A stretch of DNA of 64,000 bases from NCBI GenBank assembly GCA_028698335.1, contig JAQVDP010000007.1:171823-235822 (forward strand), given 5' to 3'. Below the pieces are notes generated by a model. The model had not been told where the DNA came from, did no database searches, and saw only the letters and a program-made list of their open reading frames with translations. The DNA comes from Nevskiales bacterium. GTDB taxonomy: Bacteria; Pseudomonadota; Gammaproteobacteria; Nevskiales; Nevskiaceae. Positions 1-7,751 of the stretch are shown one piece after another. Within the stretch, counting starts at the first letter, position 1; every line of letters starts with the position of its first letter. A program made the translations under genes and the position numbers.

Positions 1-162
1 GATCTCAAGAAGGCCTACCGCCGGCTGATGAGCGAGCACCATCCCGACAAGCTCGCCGCACGCGGCATGCCCGAATCGATGCGGGAAATGGCCGAACAGA
101 AGACGCGCGAGATCACGAGCGCCTACGACCTGATCAAGTCCGCTCGCGCCGCCCAGGGCTAG
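1..162 (+). CDS. djlA: DjlA-like co-chaperone, C-terminal J-domain (5' truncated by window edge)
   Basis: This is the last 53 codons of a gene that begins outside the window. The reading frame carries a J-domain with the HPDK loop that stimulates DnaK ATPase, followed by a conserved helix ending in an SAYDLIK-type motif and a TAG stop at 160-162. A J-domain at the very C-terminus with this spacing is typical of DjlA, an inner-membrane co-chaperone with an N-terminal membrane segment and a TerB-like middle. Those parts are not visible, so the DjlA call rests on the J-domain alone. Another J-protein with a C-terminal J-domain is possible. Confidence 0.75.
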   Translation, partial: DLKKAYRRLMSEHHPDKLAARGMPESMREMAEQKTREITSAYDLIKSARAAQG

Positions 163-187
163 GCAGCATGAGCGGCGCCACAGGCAA

Positions 188-982
188 TCAGGACTTGCCC
201 GCCTTGCGGGTCGCGCCGCTGATGCTGTCCGGCTCGGTGCCATCGAGGCCGTGATCGACCGCCACTGCCCGACGCACCGCGGTGTCGGTGATCGAGAACA
301 GCAGTGAAATCTCGTTGAGCATCGCCGCGCGATAGCGCGCGACGATCGCACGGCCCTCGGGCGAATCGGCCGCGGCGGCATTGGCGTCGAGGGACTGCTG
401 CGCCGACGCGACGACCGGCGCACGCTTGCGCTTCCAGTCCGCGAACATCGCCGACCACATCTCCATCTCGGTCACCAGATCCTTCTGTCGCTGCTGCAGC
501 AACGGACGGTTGTGCTCGATCGCGGCGCCGTCCTGACAGGGATCCGGACAGGACCGGAGCTTCTGGGTCACCGCGACCTGCCGCCCCGTCATCGCCTTCT
601 TGACCCAGCGCGTACGCTTGGTCAGCGTCGCCACCGGCGCATCCTTGCCGGACGCCGAACTCAGATATCCGTTGTAGGCGCGGGCCAGGCGCTGCACCTC
701 GGCACTGGCCTGCGGCGAGGGCGCGTAGGCCTCGTGCGCGTTCGGCGCCTCACCGCCGTTGAGCGTCAGGATGTCGGCGCGCTCTTCGGCGATCTTCTGC
801 TGAAACGCCAGGTAGGGCGGCGCCACCATGTTGCCGCCGTCCATCCAGTGGACTGCGGTCATCGCATCGGCAGGTGGCGCCGGAACCTGCGCAAACAGAT
901 CGCTCAGGGATTCGGCATGCAAGGGCTGAACGAATGCAACGGCCGCGACAACGACCCCGAACAACAACGGCCTGGTACGCAT
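188..982 (-). CDS. exported protein of unknown function
   Basis: A 264-residue protein I do not recognise. Residues 1-23 form a clear Sec signal peptide (Arg-rich start, hydrophobic Val/Ala core, cleavage near Leu-His-Ala), so it should be periplasmic or outer-membrane associated. The mature part is mostly helical, charged and rich in Ala, Arg and Gln, with one Cys pair (CPDPC, about residue 145) that could form a disulfide. It converges with djlA and lies downstream of lexA on the same strand, with about 107 bases between, so it probably has its own promoter. No enzymatic motif is visible. Confidence 0.7.
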   Translation of the reverse strand: MRTRPLLFGVVVAAVAFVQPLHAESLSDLFAQVPAPPADAMTAVHWMDGGNMVAPPYLAFQQKIAEERADILTLNGGEAPNAHEAYAPSPQASAEVQRLARAYNGYLSSASGKDAPVATLTKRTRWVKKAMTGRQVAVTQKLRSCPDPCQDGAAIEHNRPLLQQRQKDLVTEMEMWSAMFADWKRKRAPVVASAQQSLDANAAAADSPEGRAIVARYRAAMLNEISLLFSITDTAVRRAVAVDHGLDGTEPDSISGATRKAGKS

Positions 983-1089
983 CTGGATTCCGCTCCCGTG
1001 ACAACGAGTTCACCACCACCCAGTGGCGCGCATTGACTCGCAAAAACGGGACCAGTGAATCCGCCGGCGGCTCGCGCCGGCCTGATGGA

Positions 1090-1749
1090 TCAGCGCGGGG
1101 ACCCGCTGCGCAGCAAGCCGCCCATCACCCCCGCGATACGAAACCGCGGTTGCTCCTGATCGTAGGCATCGCGCGCGAGATCCACCTCGATCGGCGCATA
1201 GCGCGGATTTTCGGCCTTCAGCACCACCCGGCTGCCGTCACGCAGATAGCGCTTCAGCGTGATGCGCTCCTCGCCGGTCATGTCGTCGTAGAGACAGGCG
1301 GCGATGATGCTTCCGGACGGCGCGTCGGTCTGCTGGTGAATACCGACCAGATCACCGGACAGGATGCCGGCGTCGACCATCGAGTCACCGTCGACCCGGT
1401 GCACAAAATCGGCGCGCGGCGTGAACAGATCCGGGTCAATGTTCAACCAGCTCTCCGCGTTCTCCGGTGCGGTGACCGGCGCGCCCGCCGCGATCCGCCC
1501 CAGCAACGGCAAGCCTTGCGGCGGCGCTTCGACGCCGCTCTCACCGCACAGGCGGATGGCGCGCGCGTCGTTGGACGCGATCTCGATCTCCCCCTTGCGC
1601 GCCAACGCGCGCAGATGATCCCGGGCCGCGTTCTGGGCGAATCCGAAATGGCGGGCGATGTCCCGCTGCGACGGCGGGTAGCCCTCGTCACGGACGCTGC
1701 GCCGGATGAATTCCAGGATTTCGGTTTGTCGGGGCGTCAGTTTGGCCAT
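1090..1749 (-). CDS. lexA: LexA, SOS-response repressor and self-cleaving protease
   Basis: This is a full-length LexA of 219 residues (E. coli 202). Residues 1-65 are the winged helix-turn-helix with the DEGYPPS signature at 21-27. The self-cleavage bond is Ala88-Gly89 within GRIAAG, and the catalytic dyad is Ser123 (GDSM) and Lys166 (TLKR). RecA-DNA filaments trigger cleavage and derepress the SOS regulon. The recognition helix reads QNAARDHL, against SPNAAEEHL in E. coli: one residue shorter before NAA, with Arg-Asp in place of Glu-Glu. The ATG lies 30 bases from a perfect palindromic SOS box, so autoregulation is expected. No recA or sulA follows it; the next gene downstream is the exported unknown. 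Confidence 0.96.
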   Translation of the reverse strand: MAKLTPRQTEILEFIRRSVRDEGYPPSQRDIARHFGFAQNAARDHLRALARKGEIEIASNDARAIRLCGESGVEAPPQGLPLLGRIAAGAPVTAPENAESWLNIDPDLFTPRADFVHRVDGDSMVDAGILSGDLVGIHQQTDAPSGSIIAACLYDDMTGEERITLKRYLRDGSRVVLKAENPRYAPIEVDLARDAYDQEQPRFRIAGVMGGLLRSGSPR

Positions 1750-1754
1750 GGGGC

Positions 1755-1783
1755 TTGCATTCCGCGGGCATTGGGAATACTGT
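1755..1783 (+). promoter_or_regulatory. candidate sigma-70 promoter for the small SOS gene
   Basis: TTGCAT (1755-1760) and TACTGT (1778-1783) are separated by 17 bases and resemble -35 and -10 elements. The -10 would lie inside the LexA palindrome, which is the usual arrangement for LexA repression. The hexamers are only moderate matches, so this is a suggestion. Confidence 0.35.
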
Positions 1784-1797
1784 TCAATTGAACAGTA
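1778..1797. promoter_or_regulatory. LexA operator (SOS box) between lexA and a divergent small gene
   Basis: TACTGTTCAATTGAACAGTA is a perfect 20-base palindrome containing CTGT-N8-ACAG (1780-1795), the gammaproteobacterial SOS-box pattern. It lies 28 bases from the lexA start and 20 bases from the divergent ATG at 1818, so one operator can control both genes. A second TGAACAG half-site occurs at 1807-1813, 18 bases from the matching half-site at 1789-1795, and may be a degenerate second operator. Confidence 0.9.
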
Positions 1798-1817
1798 CTT
1801 ATCAGGTGAACAGCATT

Positions 1818-2087
1818 ATGCCTCGCTCCACACCGCTGCGCCAACCCATCCATCCCCGCCGCCGCAGCGGCGGCCGTTCGGCACCGCGTTCGCGCATGGC
1901 GCTCGACACGCCGCCGCGGCGGCGCACCCGACTTGCCCAGCAGCCCGCGGACGCGTTGCGCGATCCTGAGCCTGCGAGCTTCGGCTGGCCGGACTGGCTG
2001 ATGCGGGCCGCCCTGGCCAGCACGATGCTGTCGATCAGCGCACTGCACCACGAAGCGCTGATTGATGCGGTGCGCACGCTGTTCTGA
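1818..2087 (+). CDS. small protein divergent from lexA, probably SOS-induced
   Basis: An 89-residue protein of unknown function. The first 45 residues are very Arg- and Pro-rich and probably disordered. Residues 52-89 hold a Trp-Pro-Asp-Trp segment followed by an amphipathic or weakly hydrophobic helix. I chose the ATG at 1818 over the upstream in-frame ATG at 1755 because the latter would place the SOS box inside the coding region, and AGGTGA at 1804-1809 is a well-spaced ribosome binding site. A strong terminator follows at 2164. Small LexA-controlled neighbours are often division inhibitors or DNA-repair accessories, but I see no SulA signature. Confidence 0.7.
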   Translation: MPRSTPLRQPIHPRRRSGGRSAPRSRMALDTPPRRRTRLAQQPADALRDPEPASFGWPDWLMRAALASTMLSISALHHEALIDAVRTLF

Positions 2088-2163
2088 TCCCGCCGTCACG
2101 GCCACCGGAAACCCTCCGCGCGCCGGGGCGCCGCGCGGGTCCCGGGATGCGTGCCCGCCATGC

Positions 2164-2205
2164 GCAAACCAAGAAGGCCGGCGTAAGCCGGCCTTCTTGG
2201 TTTGC
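2164..2205. terminator. strong bidirectional hairpin terminator
   Basis: Two 19-base arms (2164-2182 and 2187-2205) pair perfectly around a GTAA loop. The arms begin GCAAACC and end GGTTTGC, so each strand leaves the GC-rich stem through a short U-rich section. It separates the small SOS gene (+) from the convergent gene ending at 2234 (-). Confidence 0.85.
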
Positions 2206-2233
2206 TGAACGCTGATGTCCTGAATCGGAACGC

Positions 2234-2515
2234 CTAGAACGCGGCGGCGTCCTCGGTATCGACCGGCAGGGCAAGCTGATCGGGGCGCGCCCACCCGACC
2301 TTGCAGGTGCTCAGCGCCAGCACCTGCTGTCGCCAGGAGTACGGCCCGCCCGGACGCCCGATCAGTTTCATCTCGGACAGAACGAGCACCGGCCGTCCAC
2401 GCAGCGCTTCGTTGTGGGATTTGAGTTCGGCATCCGGGCCGAACCGCAGACGCATGCCCACCGGCCATTGGGTTGCCGGGCGCGAAGGAATGTTTGCTGA
2501 CGTCGACTGGCTCAT
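2234..2515 (-). CDS. small protein of unknown function
   Basis: A 93-residue protein, compact and without signal peptide or membrane segment. It contains a PGGPYSWRQQVL segment and a KVGWARPDQL segment near the C-terminus, which look like part of a small beta domain, but I cannot assign a family. The ATG at 2515 is preferred over the far-upstream ATG at 2593, because the extra N-terminal 26 residues look unrelated to a protein start. It is the distal gene before the terminator at 2164. Confidence 0.55.
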   Translation of the reverse strand: MSQSTSANIPSRPATQWPVGMRLRFGPDAELKSHNEALRGRPVLVLSEMKLIGRPGGPYSWRQQVLALSTCKVGWARPDQLALPVDTEDAAAF

Positions 2516-2666
2516 CGTCAAACCGGATCTGTAGAAACGACATCCGATTGTCGAGCACATCCCCCGAACCAAGGTCAGTACCGCCGTGTACACCGCACGT
2601 CGGAAAACTTCTGTTTATTGAGTAGGATAATTCCGACGTTGAATCGGGAAATCCCCCTCATTCCGG

Positions 2667-3078
2667 CTAGGCTTGCTGCCGGTTCAGGGTGTCGACCTGC
2701 TCGTTGAGCGTCAGAAAATCGTACAGCACGCCCAACAGGAACAGACCGCCGGTCAGCAGGTACAACAGACCACTCAACCACTTGCCCATGTAGAAGCGGT
2801 GGATCCCGAAGACGCCCAGAAACGTCAGCAACAGCCACGCGACCGAATAGTCGGTCTCCCCGGACTGGTACTTGAAGTCCGCGTCCCGGTCCATCCCCGG
2901 AATCAGGAACAGATCCACGAACCAGCCGATGAACAGCAGTCCGAGCGTGAAGAACCAGATCACGCCGGTGATCTGACGGCCGTAATAGAAACGATGCGCC
3001 CCCATGCGCCCCCATGAATCCAAAGATCCACAGGATGTAGCCGATGACCTTGCTGTGGGTGTTGTTGTCGGCGCTCAT
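2667..3078 (-). pseudogene. TM2-domain membrane protein, frameshifted by a 10-bp tandem duplication
   Basis: The natural start is ATG at 3078. The first 25 residues (start MSADN, ending GFMGAH) run in one frame, and the rest, from HRFYYGRQITG to the stop at 2667, runs in another. The switch falls on two tandem copies of ATGCGCCCCC. Removing one copy restores a continuous TM2 protein of about 134 residues with the family's GAHRFYxG motif, a second GIHRFYMGK repeat near residue 90 and paired membrane helices. TM2 proteins are small membrane proteins of unclear role. A shorter product could start at TTG 3023 in the second frame, but it would lose the first helix. Either a real mutation or a sequencing or assembly slip is possible. 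Confidence 0.85.
2994..3013. repeat. 10-bp tandem duplication (two copies of ATGCGCCCCC)
   Basis: Two adjacent identical 10-base units, followed by a further ATG. Because 10 is not a multiple of 3, the second copy shifts the TM2 gene by one base. Slippage between the units could restore or break the frame. Confidence 0.9.
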
Positions 3079-3137
3079 GGTGCGTCCCGATGATGAGATG
3101 GATTGAATGCGGAGGTGACGCTGCGCTGCGGACGGCG

Positions 3138-3599
3138 TCAGCCCGGCCCGCCCGCGACCATGGCCGCTCCGATCGCCGCGGCCAGTTGATCCAGGCGCTG
3201 GCGCCGCTGCACGGTTTCCCGTCGCGGAACGGTAATGGTGGTGATGTGCCAGACCAGACGTGACAGGGTATGAACGGTATCGCCGCCGAATCGTGGAATC
3301 ACGTGGATGTGCACGTGCGGAACGGACTGGCTGGCGCCGGGACCGTCATTGATCAGCAGATGCTGCGCCCGGCTGCCGAGCGCCCGCTGCTGCGCCTGCC
3401 CGACCCGCTGGGCGACGTTCCAGAGATGGCTGCGCGTATCCGGCGGCAGTTCCTGGAGGGTCCGGACCGACTGGAGCGGAACCACCAGAGCGTGCCCCCG
3501 GGTGATCGGATTGATGTCCATGAAAACGGCGCAATGCGCGTCCCGATGGACGAAGCTGGCGGGGATCTGGCCAGCAATGATGCGGTCGAAGATCGTCAT
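3138..3599 (-). CDS. HIT family nucleotide hydrolase/transferase
   Basis: A 153-residue histidine-triad protein. The FDRIIAGQIPA start and the PHVHIHVIPR motif (His-x-His-x-His, about residues 95-104) are diagnostic. The middle His acts as nucleophile on the alpha-phosphate of nucleoside phosphoramidates or dinucleotides. Length and motif spacing fit the Hint/HIT branch rather than GalT. The ATG at 3599 is chosen; an upstream TTG at 3608 adds three residues without support. It sits alone between the TM2 gene and a small unknown, so the neighbours do not narrow its substrate. Confidence 0.9.
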   Translation of the reverse strand: MTIFDRIIAGQIPASFVHRDAHCAVFMDINPITRGHALVVPLQSVRTLQELPPDTRSHLWNVAQRVGQAQQRALGSRAQHLLINDGPGASQSVPHVHIHVIPRFGGDTVHTLSRLVWHITTITVPRRETVQRRQRLDQLAAAIGAAMVAGGPG

Positions 3600-3672
3600 A
3601 GGCCGCAAACTGTAGCGGCTGCGGCCTGCGTCCGCACCCGCCCGCCGCGCCGGCGCGAACGCAGCGACCGGT

Positions 3673-3861
3673 TCAGGCGGCCCGGAGCAGGCGCTCCAAT
3701 GCGATGCGCGCCTCGAGGTGCTCCAGCGCGGCCTCGAGCTTGGCCTGTGCGCTGATCAGATCATCCGGCATCCGATCGGGCGTGATGCCGTGCCGCCCGA
3801 TTTCGCCGATCGTCTGGATCGCACGCTGAACCACCAGCCTCATCCGTTCCTGATCCGTCAT
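3673..3861 (-). CDS. small helical protein of unknown function
   Basis: A 62-residue protein made almost entirely of charged amphipathic helix, ending in an Ala/Leu/Glu/Arg-rich stretch that could form a short coiled coil. The ATG at 3861 has a strong AGGAG ribosome binding site eight bases upstream, which is the main support for it being a real gene. No family is recognised. It lies 73 bases upstream of the HIT gene on the same strand and may be co-transcribed with it. Confidence 0.6.
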   Translation of the reverse strand: MTDQERMRLVVQRAIQTIGEIGRHGITPDRMPDDLISAQAKLEAALEHLEARIALERLLRAA

Positions 3862-4046
3862 GTGAGGGACTCCTGAGCACGTACCCGCGCGCCTTGCGCC
3901 GACGCCGTCCATTGTCGTCAGGCATCAACCGCCGCGCGCGTGTTTTCTGACCAACGGCAGCGCTGCCGCCGGGCACCGGCCCCGCGCATGCCGCAACGCG
4001 TGCTCCCCATCCGTCGCGGCGTGCGGCGCACAGTAGAATCGTGCGC

Positions 4047-4637
4047 ATGGAAGACTGGGTGTTTCGAGCGATGGCGCGCTGGCCCGACGTACCGGCGCTG
4101 TTTGGCTGGCTGGCGCTGGACCGGCGCGGTCGGTGGCGCATCAAGGGCGAGCTGATCCAGCGCCCGCAGGTCATCGACACGATCAACGCCAACTACGCGG
4201 CGGACGCCGATGGACGCTGGTTCTTCCAGAATGGGCCCCAGCGGGGCTACGTCGCCCTCGCCTACACGCCGCTGGTACTGCAATTCGACACCGACGGCAG
4301 GCTCTGGACCCATACCGGGCTGCCGGTCACCTCTCCGGAGGCGGCCTACATGGACGAGGATGGGGCCATCACGCTAGTCAGCGAGCACGGGCCCGGCGTT
4401 GTCCGCGACGACGATCTGCCCCAGATGCTCGAGCGGCTGCGCGGCCCCACGGGGCCGGCCGATGAAGCGGCATTGATGACGGCACTGGACGCCAGCTCCG
4501 GCCTGACGACCGCCCTGACCGTCGCCCTGGGTCCGATCGAACTGCCTGTGGTCCGCCTCGATGCCGCCGAACTCCCCCGCGTTACGGGCTTTGTGCGCGA
4601 GCCTCGCCCGAAACAGGGGGAGAAGCACAGCTGGTGA
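4047..4637 (+). CDS. conserved hypothetical protein, DUF1285/DUF29xx-like
   Basis: A 196-residue soluble protein with no signal peptide. It begins with a VPALFGWLALDRRGRW segment, followed by GELIQRP and a WFFQNGPQRGYV block (about residues 55-75), the kind of small beta-rich domain seen in several proteobacterial DUF families. The pattern 'G-W/R-W, small turn, QR-Y/F-V, TP' reminds me of DUF1285-type proteins, but I cannot name the family with certainty. The ATG at 4047 is chosen over GTG 4041. No catalytic motif is evident. About 285 bases without a gene follow before the OmpA-like gene. Confidence 0.7.
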   Translation: MEDWVFRAMARWPDVPALFGWLALDRRGRWRIKGELIQRPQVIDTINANYAADADGRWFFQNGPQRGYVALAYTPLVLQFDTDGRLWTHTGLPVTSPEAAYMDEDGAITLVSEHGPGVVRDDDLPQMLERLRGPTGPADEAALMTALDASSGLTTALTVALGPIELPVVRLDAAELPRVTGFVREPRPKQGEKHSW

Positions 4638-4921
4638 CCTCCGCAAGCCTCCCCAACCCCGCCCCCTAACTTTTGGCATCACGAACCTACCCCTTCGGGC
4701 AGGGGCATCCTCCGCCAACTGTGACAGCATCGGCGTGGGGAGATTTGCGAGACTTCGGCGACCACTGGTCCGCGTCAGACCGGCACAGGCCATCCCGCCT
4801 GCGTAAGAACGATTGCCGAGCATCCGATTCTTCCCGCTCGCCGAGACGCCCGGGACGGTTGGTCCCGCAGGCGGTCGAGGCGGGACGACAACGAACAAAT
4901 CCCTAAGCGCCGGAGGAAGAT

Positions 4922-6133
4922 ATGGGAGCAGCAAGAACCAGGGGTTGGGTGAGGACGTCGGTGATCGCCGGCGCAACCTGCGCCGCGGCGGCCATCGGAA
5001 CGGCGCATGCGGCGGACGATGCCAGCACGTTCCAGGAAGTCAGCCGGGCAATCTACGTCGCGCCGATGCTGACCCTGACCATCCCCGACGACAGTCGCGA
5101 GAACGAGAAAGGGATCGGAGGCACGCTGTCGATCGGCACGCGGCTGACGGACTTCCTCGCGATCGAGGCCACGGGGTACTACAACAAGCTCAATGACGAG
5201 GCCGACCTCGTCCCCAACAGCCCGACGGAAATGGTCGGCTACGGCGGCAATCTGCTGCTGTTCCCGTTCAGCGGGGGGCTGTCGAACGTCTTCGGCATCG
5301 TCGGCGCGCAGAAACTCGACGTCACCGAGCATCCCGCCATCGACGGCGCTTCGAACCCGATCCTCGTCGACTATGACTCGACCGTCTACGAGGCCGGCGT
5401 CGGCGTCCTGTCCGCGATCAACCTGTTCGGAAACCCCGCAGCGGTCCGTTTCGAGATCCGCTATCGCCTCGATCCGCACGATCAGACCGATCTCGGCACC
5501 GGCGGCGAGGATCAGTTCTCCGACGGAATCATCAACCTCGGCCTCATGGTGCCGCTGTTCAAGGGCAAGGAAGAGGCACCGCCTCCGCCTCCGCCGCCGC
5601 CGCCAGTCGTGGTACCGGTGGTCGAGCCACCCCCGCCGGCGGACACCGACGGCGACGGCGTGACTGACGATCTCGATCAGTGCCCCGAAACCCCCGCAGG
5701 CACCGAGGTCGACGAAGTCGGCTGCCCGTTGCCGCCGCCCTGCGAATCGCCGGCCGATGGCCAGAAGGGCGACCTGCGCGGATGCAAGGCAGGGGATGTG
5801 GTGGTCCTGCACGGCGTCAACTTCGAGTTCGACAAGGCGGCGCTCACCGCCAATGCCAAGACGCTGCTCGACCTGACCGCCGAAGCGCTCGCCGAAGCAC
5901 CCGCCATCAAGGTCGAGGTCGGTGGACATACCGACGCCAAGGGAGCCGATGCCTACAACCAGAAACTGTCCGAACGTCGCGCCCAGGCCGTCGTCGACTA
6001 CCTGGCTGGCAAGGGCATCGACCCGGCACGGATGCGCGCCACCGGATACGGTGAATCCCGGCCGGTCGCGGACAACGAGACCGAGGAAGGCCGCGAGCAG
6101 AACCGCCGGGTTGAACTGACGGTCGAGGAGTAG
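4922..6133 (+). CDS. OmpA-family outer-membrane protein with Pro-rich linker
   Basis: A 403-residue envelope protein. A Sec signal peptide (cleavage near Ala-His-Ala, about residue 28) is followed by an N-terminal beta-barrel-like domain to about residue 215. Next come a run of nine prolines, a calcium-binding thrombospondin type 3-like repeat (DTDGDGVTDDLDQCP) with paired cysteines, and a C-terminal OmpA domain (about 295-403) with the peptidoglycan-binding GGHTDAKG...SERRAQAV pattern. It should anchor the outer membrane to peptidoglycan. A strong GGAGGAAG ribosome binding site precedes the ATG. The Pro linker and type 3 repeat resemble OprF-type proteins more than E. coli OmpA. Confidence 0.92.
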   Translation: MGAARTRGWVRTSVIAGATCAAAAIGTAHAADDASTFQEVSRAIYVAPMLTLTIPDDSRENEKGIGGTLSIGTRLTDFLAIEATGYYNKLNDEADLVPNSPTEMVGYGGNLLLFPFSGGLSNVFGIVGAQKLDVTEHPAIDGASNPILVDYDSTVYEAGVGVLSAINLFGNPAAVRFEIRYRLDPHDQTDLGTGGEDQFSDGIINLGLMVPLFKGKEEAPPPPPPPPPVVVPVVEPPPPADTDGDGVTDDLDQCPETPAGTEVDEVGCPLPPPCESPADGQKGDLRGCKAGDVVVLHGVNFEFDKAALTANAKTLLDLTAEALAEAPAIKVEVGGHTDAKGADAYNQKLSERRAQAVVDYLAGKGIDPARMRATGYGESRPVADNETEEGREQNRRVELTVEE

Positions 6134-6146
6134 TCGCTCCGGCATG

Positions 6147-6176
6147 GAGGCGCGCGGCTGACCGGCCGCGCGCCTC
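6147..6176 (+). terminator. hairpin after the OmpA-like gene
   Basis: Two perfect 12-base GC-rich arms (GAGGCGCGCGGC and its complement) flank a 6-base loop 13 bases after the stop codon. There is no U-tract, so termination may be partial or factor-assisted. Confidence 0.55.
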
Positions 6177-6248
6177 ATCTCCGGACCTCGCGCGAAACGA
6201 CGCGATTGCTAAGATGGTCCGACGTCGTTGCCGAACCGCTTGCCCGTT

Positions 6249-7751
6249 ATGCCCGCAGAAGACCGTCAGAGCCCCGCCACACCGCCTGACGCTCGCAAAT
6301 CGTCGGAAAGAGCCGGCGCCCGACGGCGGTTGTTTCTGGCACTGGCGGTCCTGATCGTCGGCGCCGGCCTGACCGAGAGTTTCACGCGCAGCCAGGAACA
6401 CCGCTTCGACCAGCAGTATCGACAGGAAGTGCTGCTGCGTGCCGCCGCCATCCGGGCCAGCCTCGAAGGCGCCCTGAATGAGACGGTCTACCTCGCAAAC
6501 GGCCTGGTCGCGTTCATCCGCAGCGTCGATCCGATCGAGGAAGAGAACGCCGAGCTCGCACTGCGGGCCGTCTTCGAGTCCGATCCGCATATCCGCAATG
6601 TCGGCCTCGCGCCGGACAACATCCTGCGGTACATCTACCCGATCCAGGGAAACGAAGCGGCGCTCGGCCTGAGCTACGCAAACGTCCCGACCCAGTGGCC
6701 CAGCGTCCAGCGCGCCATGCAGACGCGGAAAACCGTCGTGACCGGCCCGGTGGCGCTGGTGCAAGGGGGCCGCGCCCTGATCAGTCGGACGCCCGTGTTC
6801 CTGTCCGACGGGCGGTACTGGGGACTGATCAGCATCGTCATCGACATCGATGAGCTCATCCACGACGCCGGACTGGATGCCACCGTCGACGGCGTCGACT
6901 ACTGGTTGCAGGGGGACACGCACAGCGCATCGCCCACGGCCCCCGCGGCGGACACCATCGTCGGCAACCCGAACACGATGGCCCGTTCACCGCTGACGAT
7001 GTCCATCGACATCCCCGGCGGGACCTGGCGGCTGATCGCCGCGCCCGTAGACAGCTGGGCCCGACCGCACCCATACCTGCAGGCATTGCGTTCGGGCGGC
7101 ATGGCCCTGTCCGCCCTGCTCGCCTGGTTCGTCTGGTCACTCCTGCATGGGCGTGCGCTGTCGGTCGCCCACGCCCGCCGCCTGTCCGAGACCAATGCCC
7201 AGCTCGCCAGCGCGATCACTGACCTGGAACGCCTGACCCGCAACGACGCGCTGACCGGCATCGCCAACCGCCGCCATTTCGAGGAAGCCCTGGAAATCGC
7301 GTGGGCGCAATGCCAGCGCCAGCGGCAGCCGCTGAGCCTGATGCTGATCGACGTCGATCATTTCAAGCACATCAACGACAGTCTCGGCCACGCCGTCGGC
7401 GACGACTGCCTCACCGAGATCGCGCGGCGACTGTCGAGCGGCATCCGCCGCGCCGGGGAACTGCTCGCCCGCTACGGCGGGGAGGAATTCGTCGCACTGT
7501 GCCCGCTGACCGGACACGCCGAGGCATGCGCCCTGGCCGAGCATCTGCGCAGGCTGATCGACAGCCAGACGTTCAGCCCCCACGGCAGCGATGCACCGTT
7601 GCAGCTGAGCGTCAGCATTGGCGTATCCACCGTCGTCCCGGACGCATCCATCCATCCGCGCGAACTCAAGGTCCGGGCGGATCGCGCGCTGTATCAGGCC
7701 AAGGCCAACGGCCGCAATCGGGTCTGGTCGCTGGACCCGAAGGCGGGCTAG
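6249..7751 (+). CDS. membrane diguanylate cyclase with periplasmic CHASE-like sensor
   Basis: A 500-residue GGDEF protein that makes c-di-GMP from two GTP. A first membrane helix (about residues 30-48) is followed by a periplasmic domain to about 280 that resembles CHASE ([24 protein letters not shown], and [11 protein letters not shown] blocks). A second membrane helix and a short coiled linker lead into the GGDEF domain (about 320-495) with an intact GGEEF active site. The product-inhibition I-site, normally RxxD five residues before GGEEF, reads RAGE, so feedback control may be weaker. The ATG at 6249 is preferred to TTG 6228. Its stop overlaps the convergent tex stop by four bases. Confidence 0.93.
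   Translation: MPAEDRQSPATPPDARKSSERAGARRRLFLALAVLIVGAGLTESFTRSQEHRFDQQYRQEVLLRAAAIRASLEGALNETVYLANGLVAFIRSVDPIEEENAELALRAVFESDPHIRNVGLAPDNILRYIYPIQGNEAALGLSYANVPTQWPSVQRAMQTRKTVVTGPVALVQGGRALISRTPVFLSDGRYWGLISIVIDIDELIHDAGLDATVDGVDYWLQGDTHSASPTAPAADTIVGNPNTMARSPLTMSIDIPGGTWRLIAAPVDSWARPHPYLQALRSGGMALSALLAWFVWSLLHGRALSVAHARRLSETNAQLASAITDLERLTRNDALTGIANRRHFEEALEIAWAQCQRQRQPLSLMLIDVDHFKHINDSLGHAVGDDCLTEIARRLSSGIRRAGELLARYGGEEFVALCPLTGHAEACALAEHLRRLIDSQTFSPHGSDAPLQLSVSIGVSTVVPDASIHPRELKVRADRALYQAKANGRNRVWSLDPKAG

Noticed and set aside
1063..1081. GCCGGC hairpin after lexA as a terminator
   Set aside because: The stem is only six pairs and there is no U-run on the lexA strand, so I cannot separate it from ordinary GC-rich sequence.
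4638..4921. possible RNA gene or riboswitch before the OmpA-like gene
   Set aside because: I found only a short CCCC/GGGG hairpin near 4690; no tRNA cloverleaf or known riboswitch core is visible.
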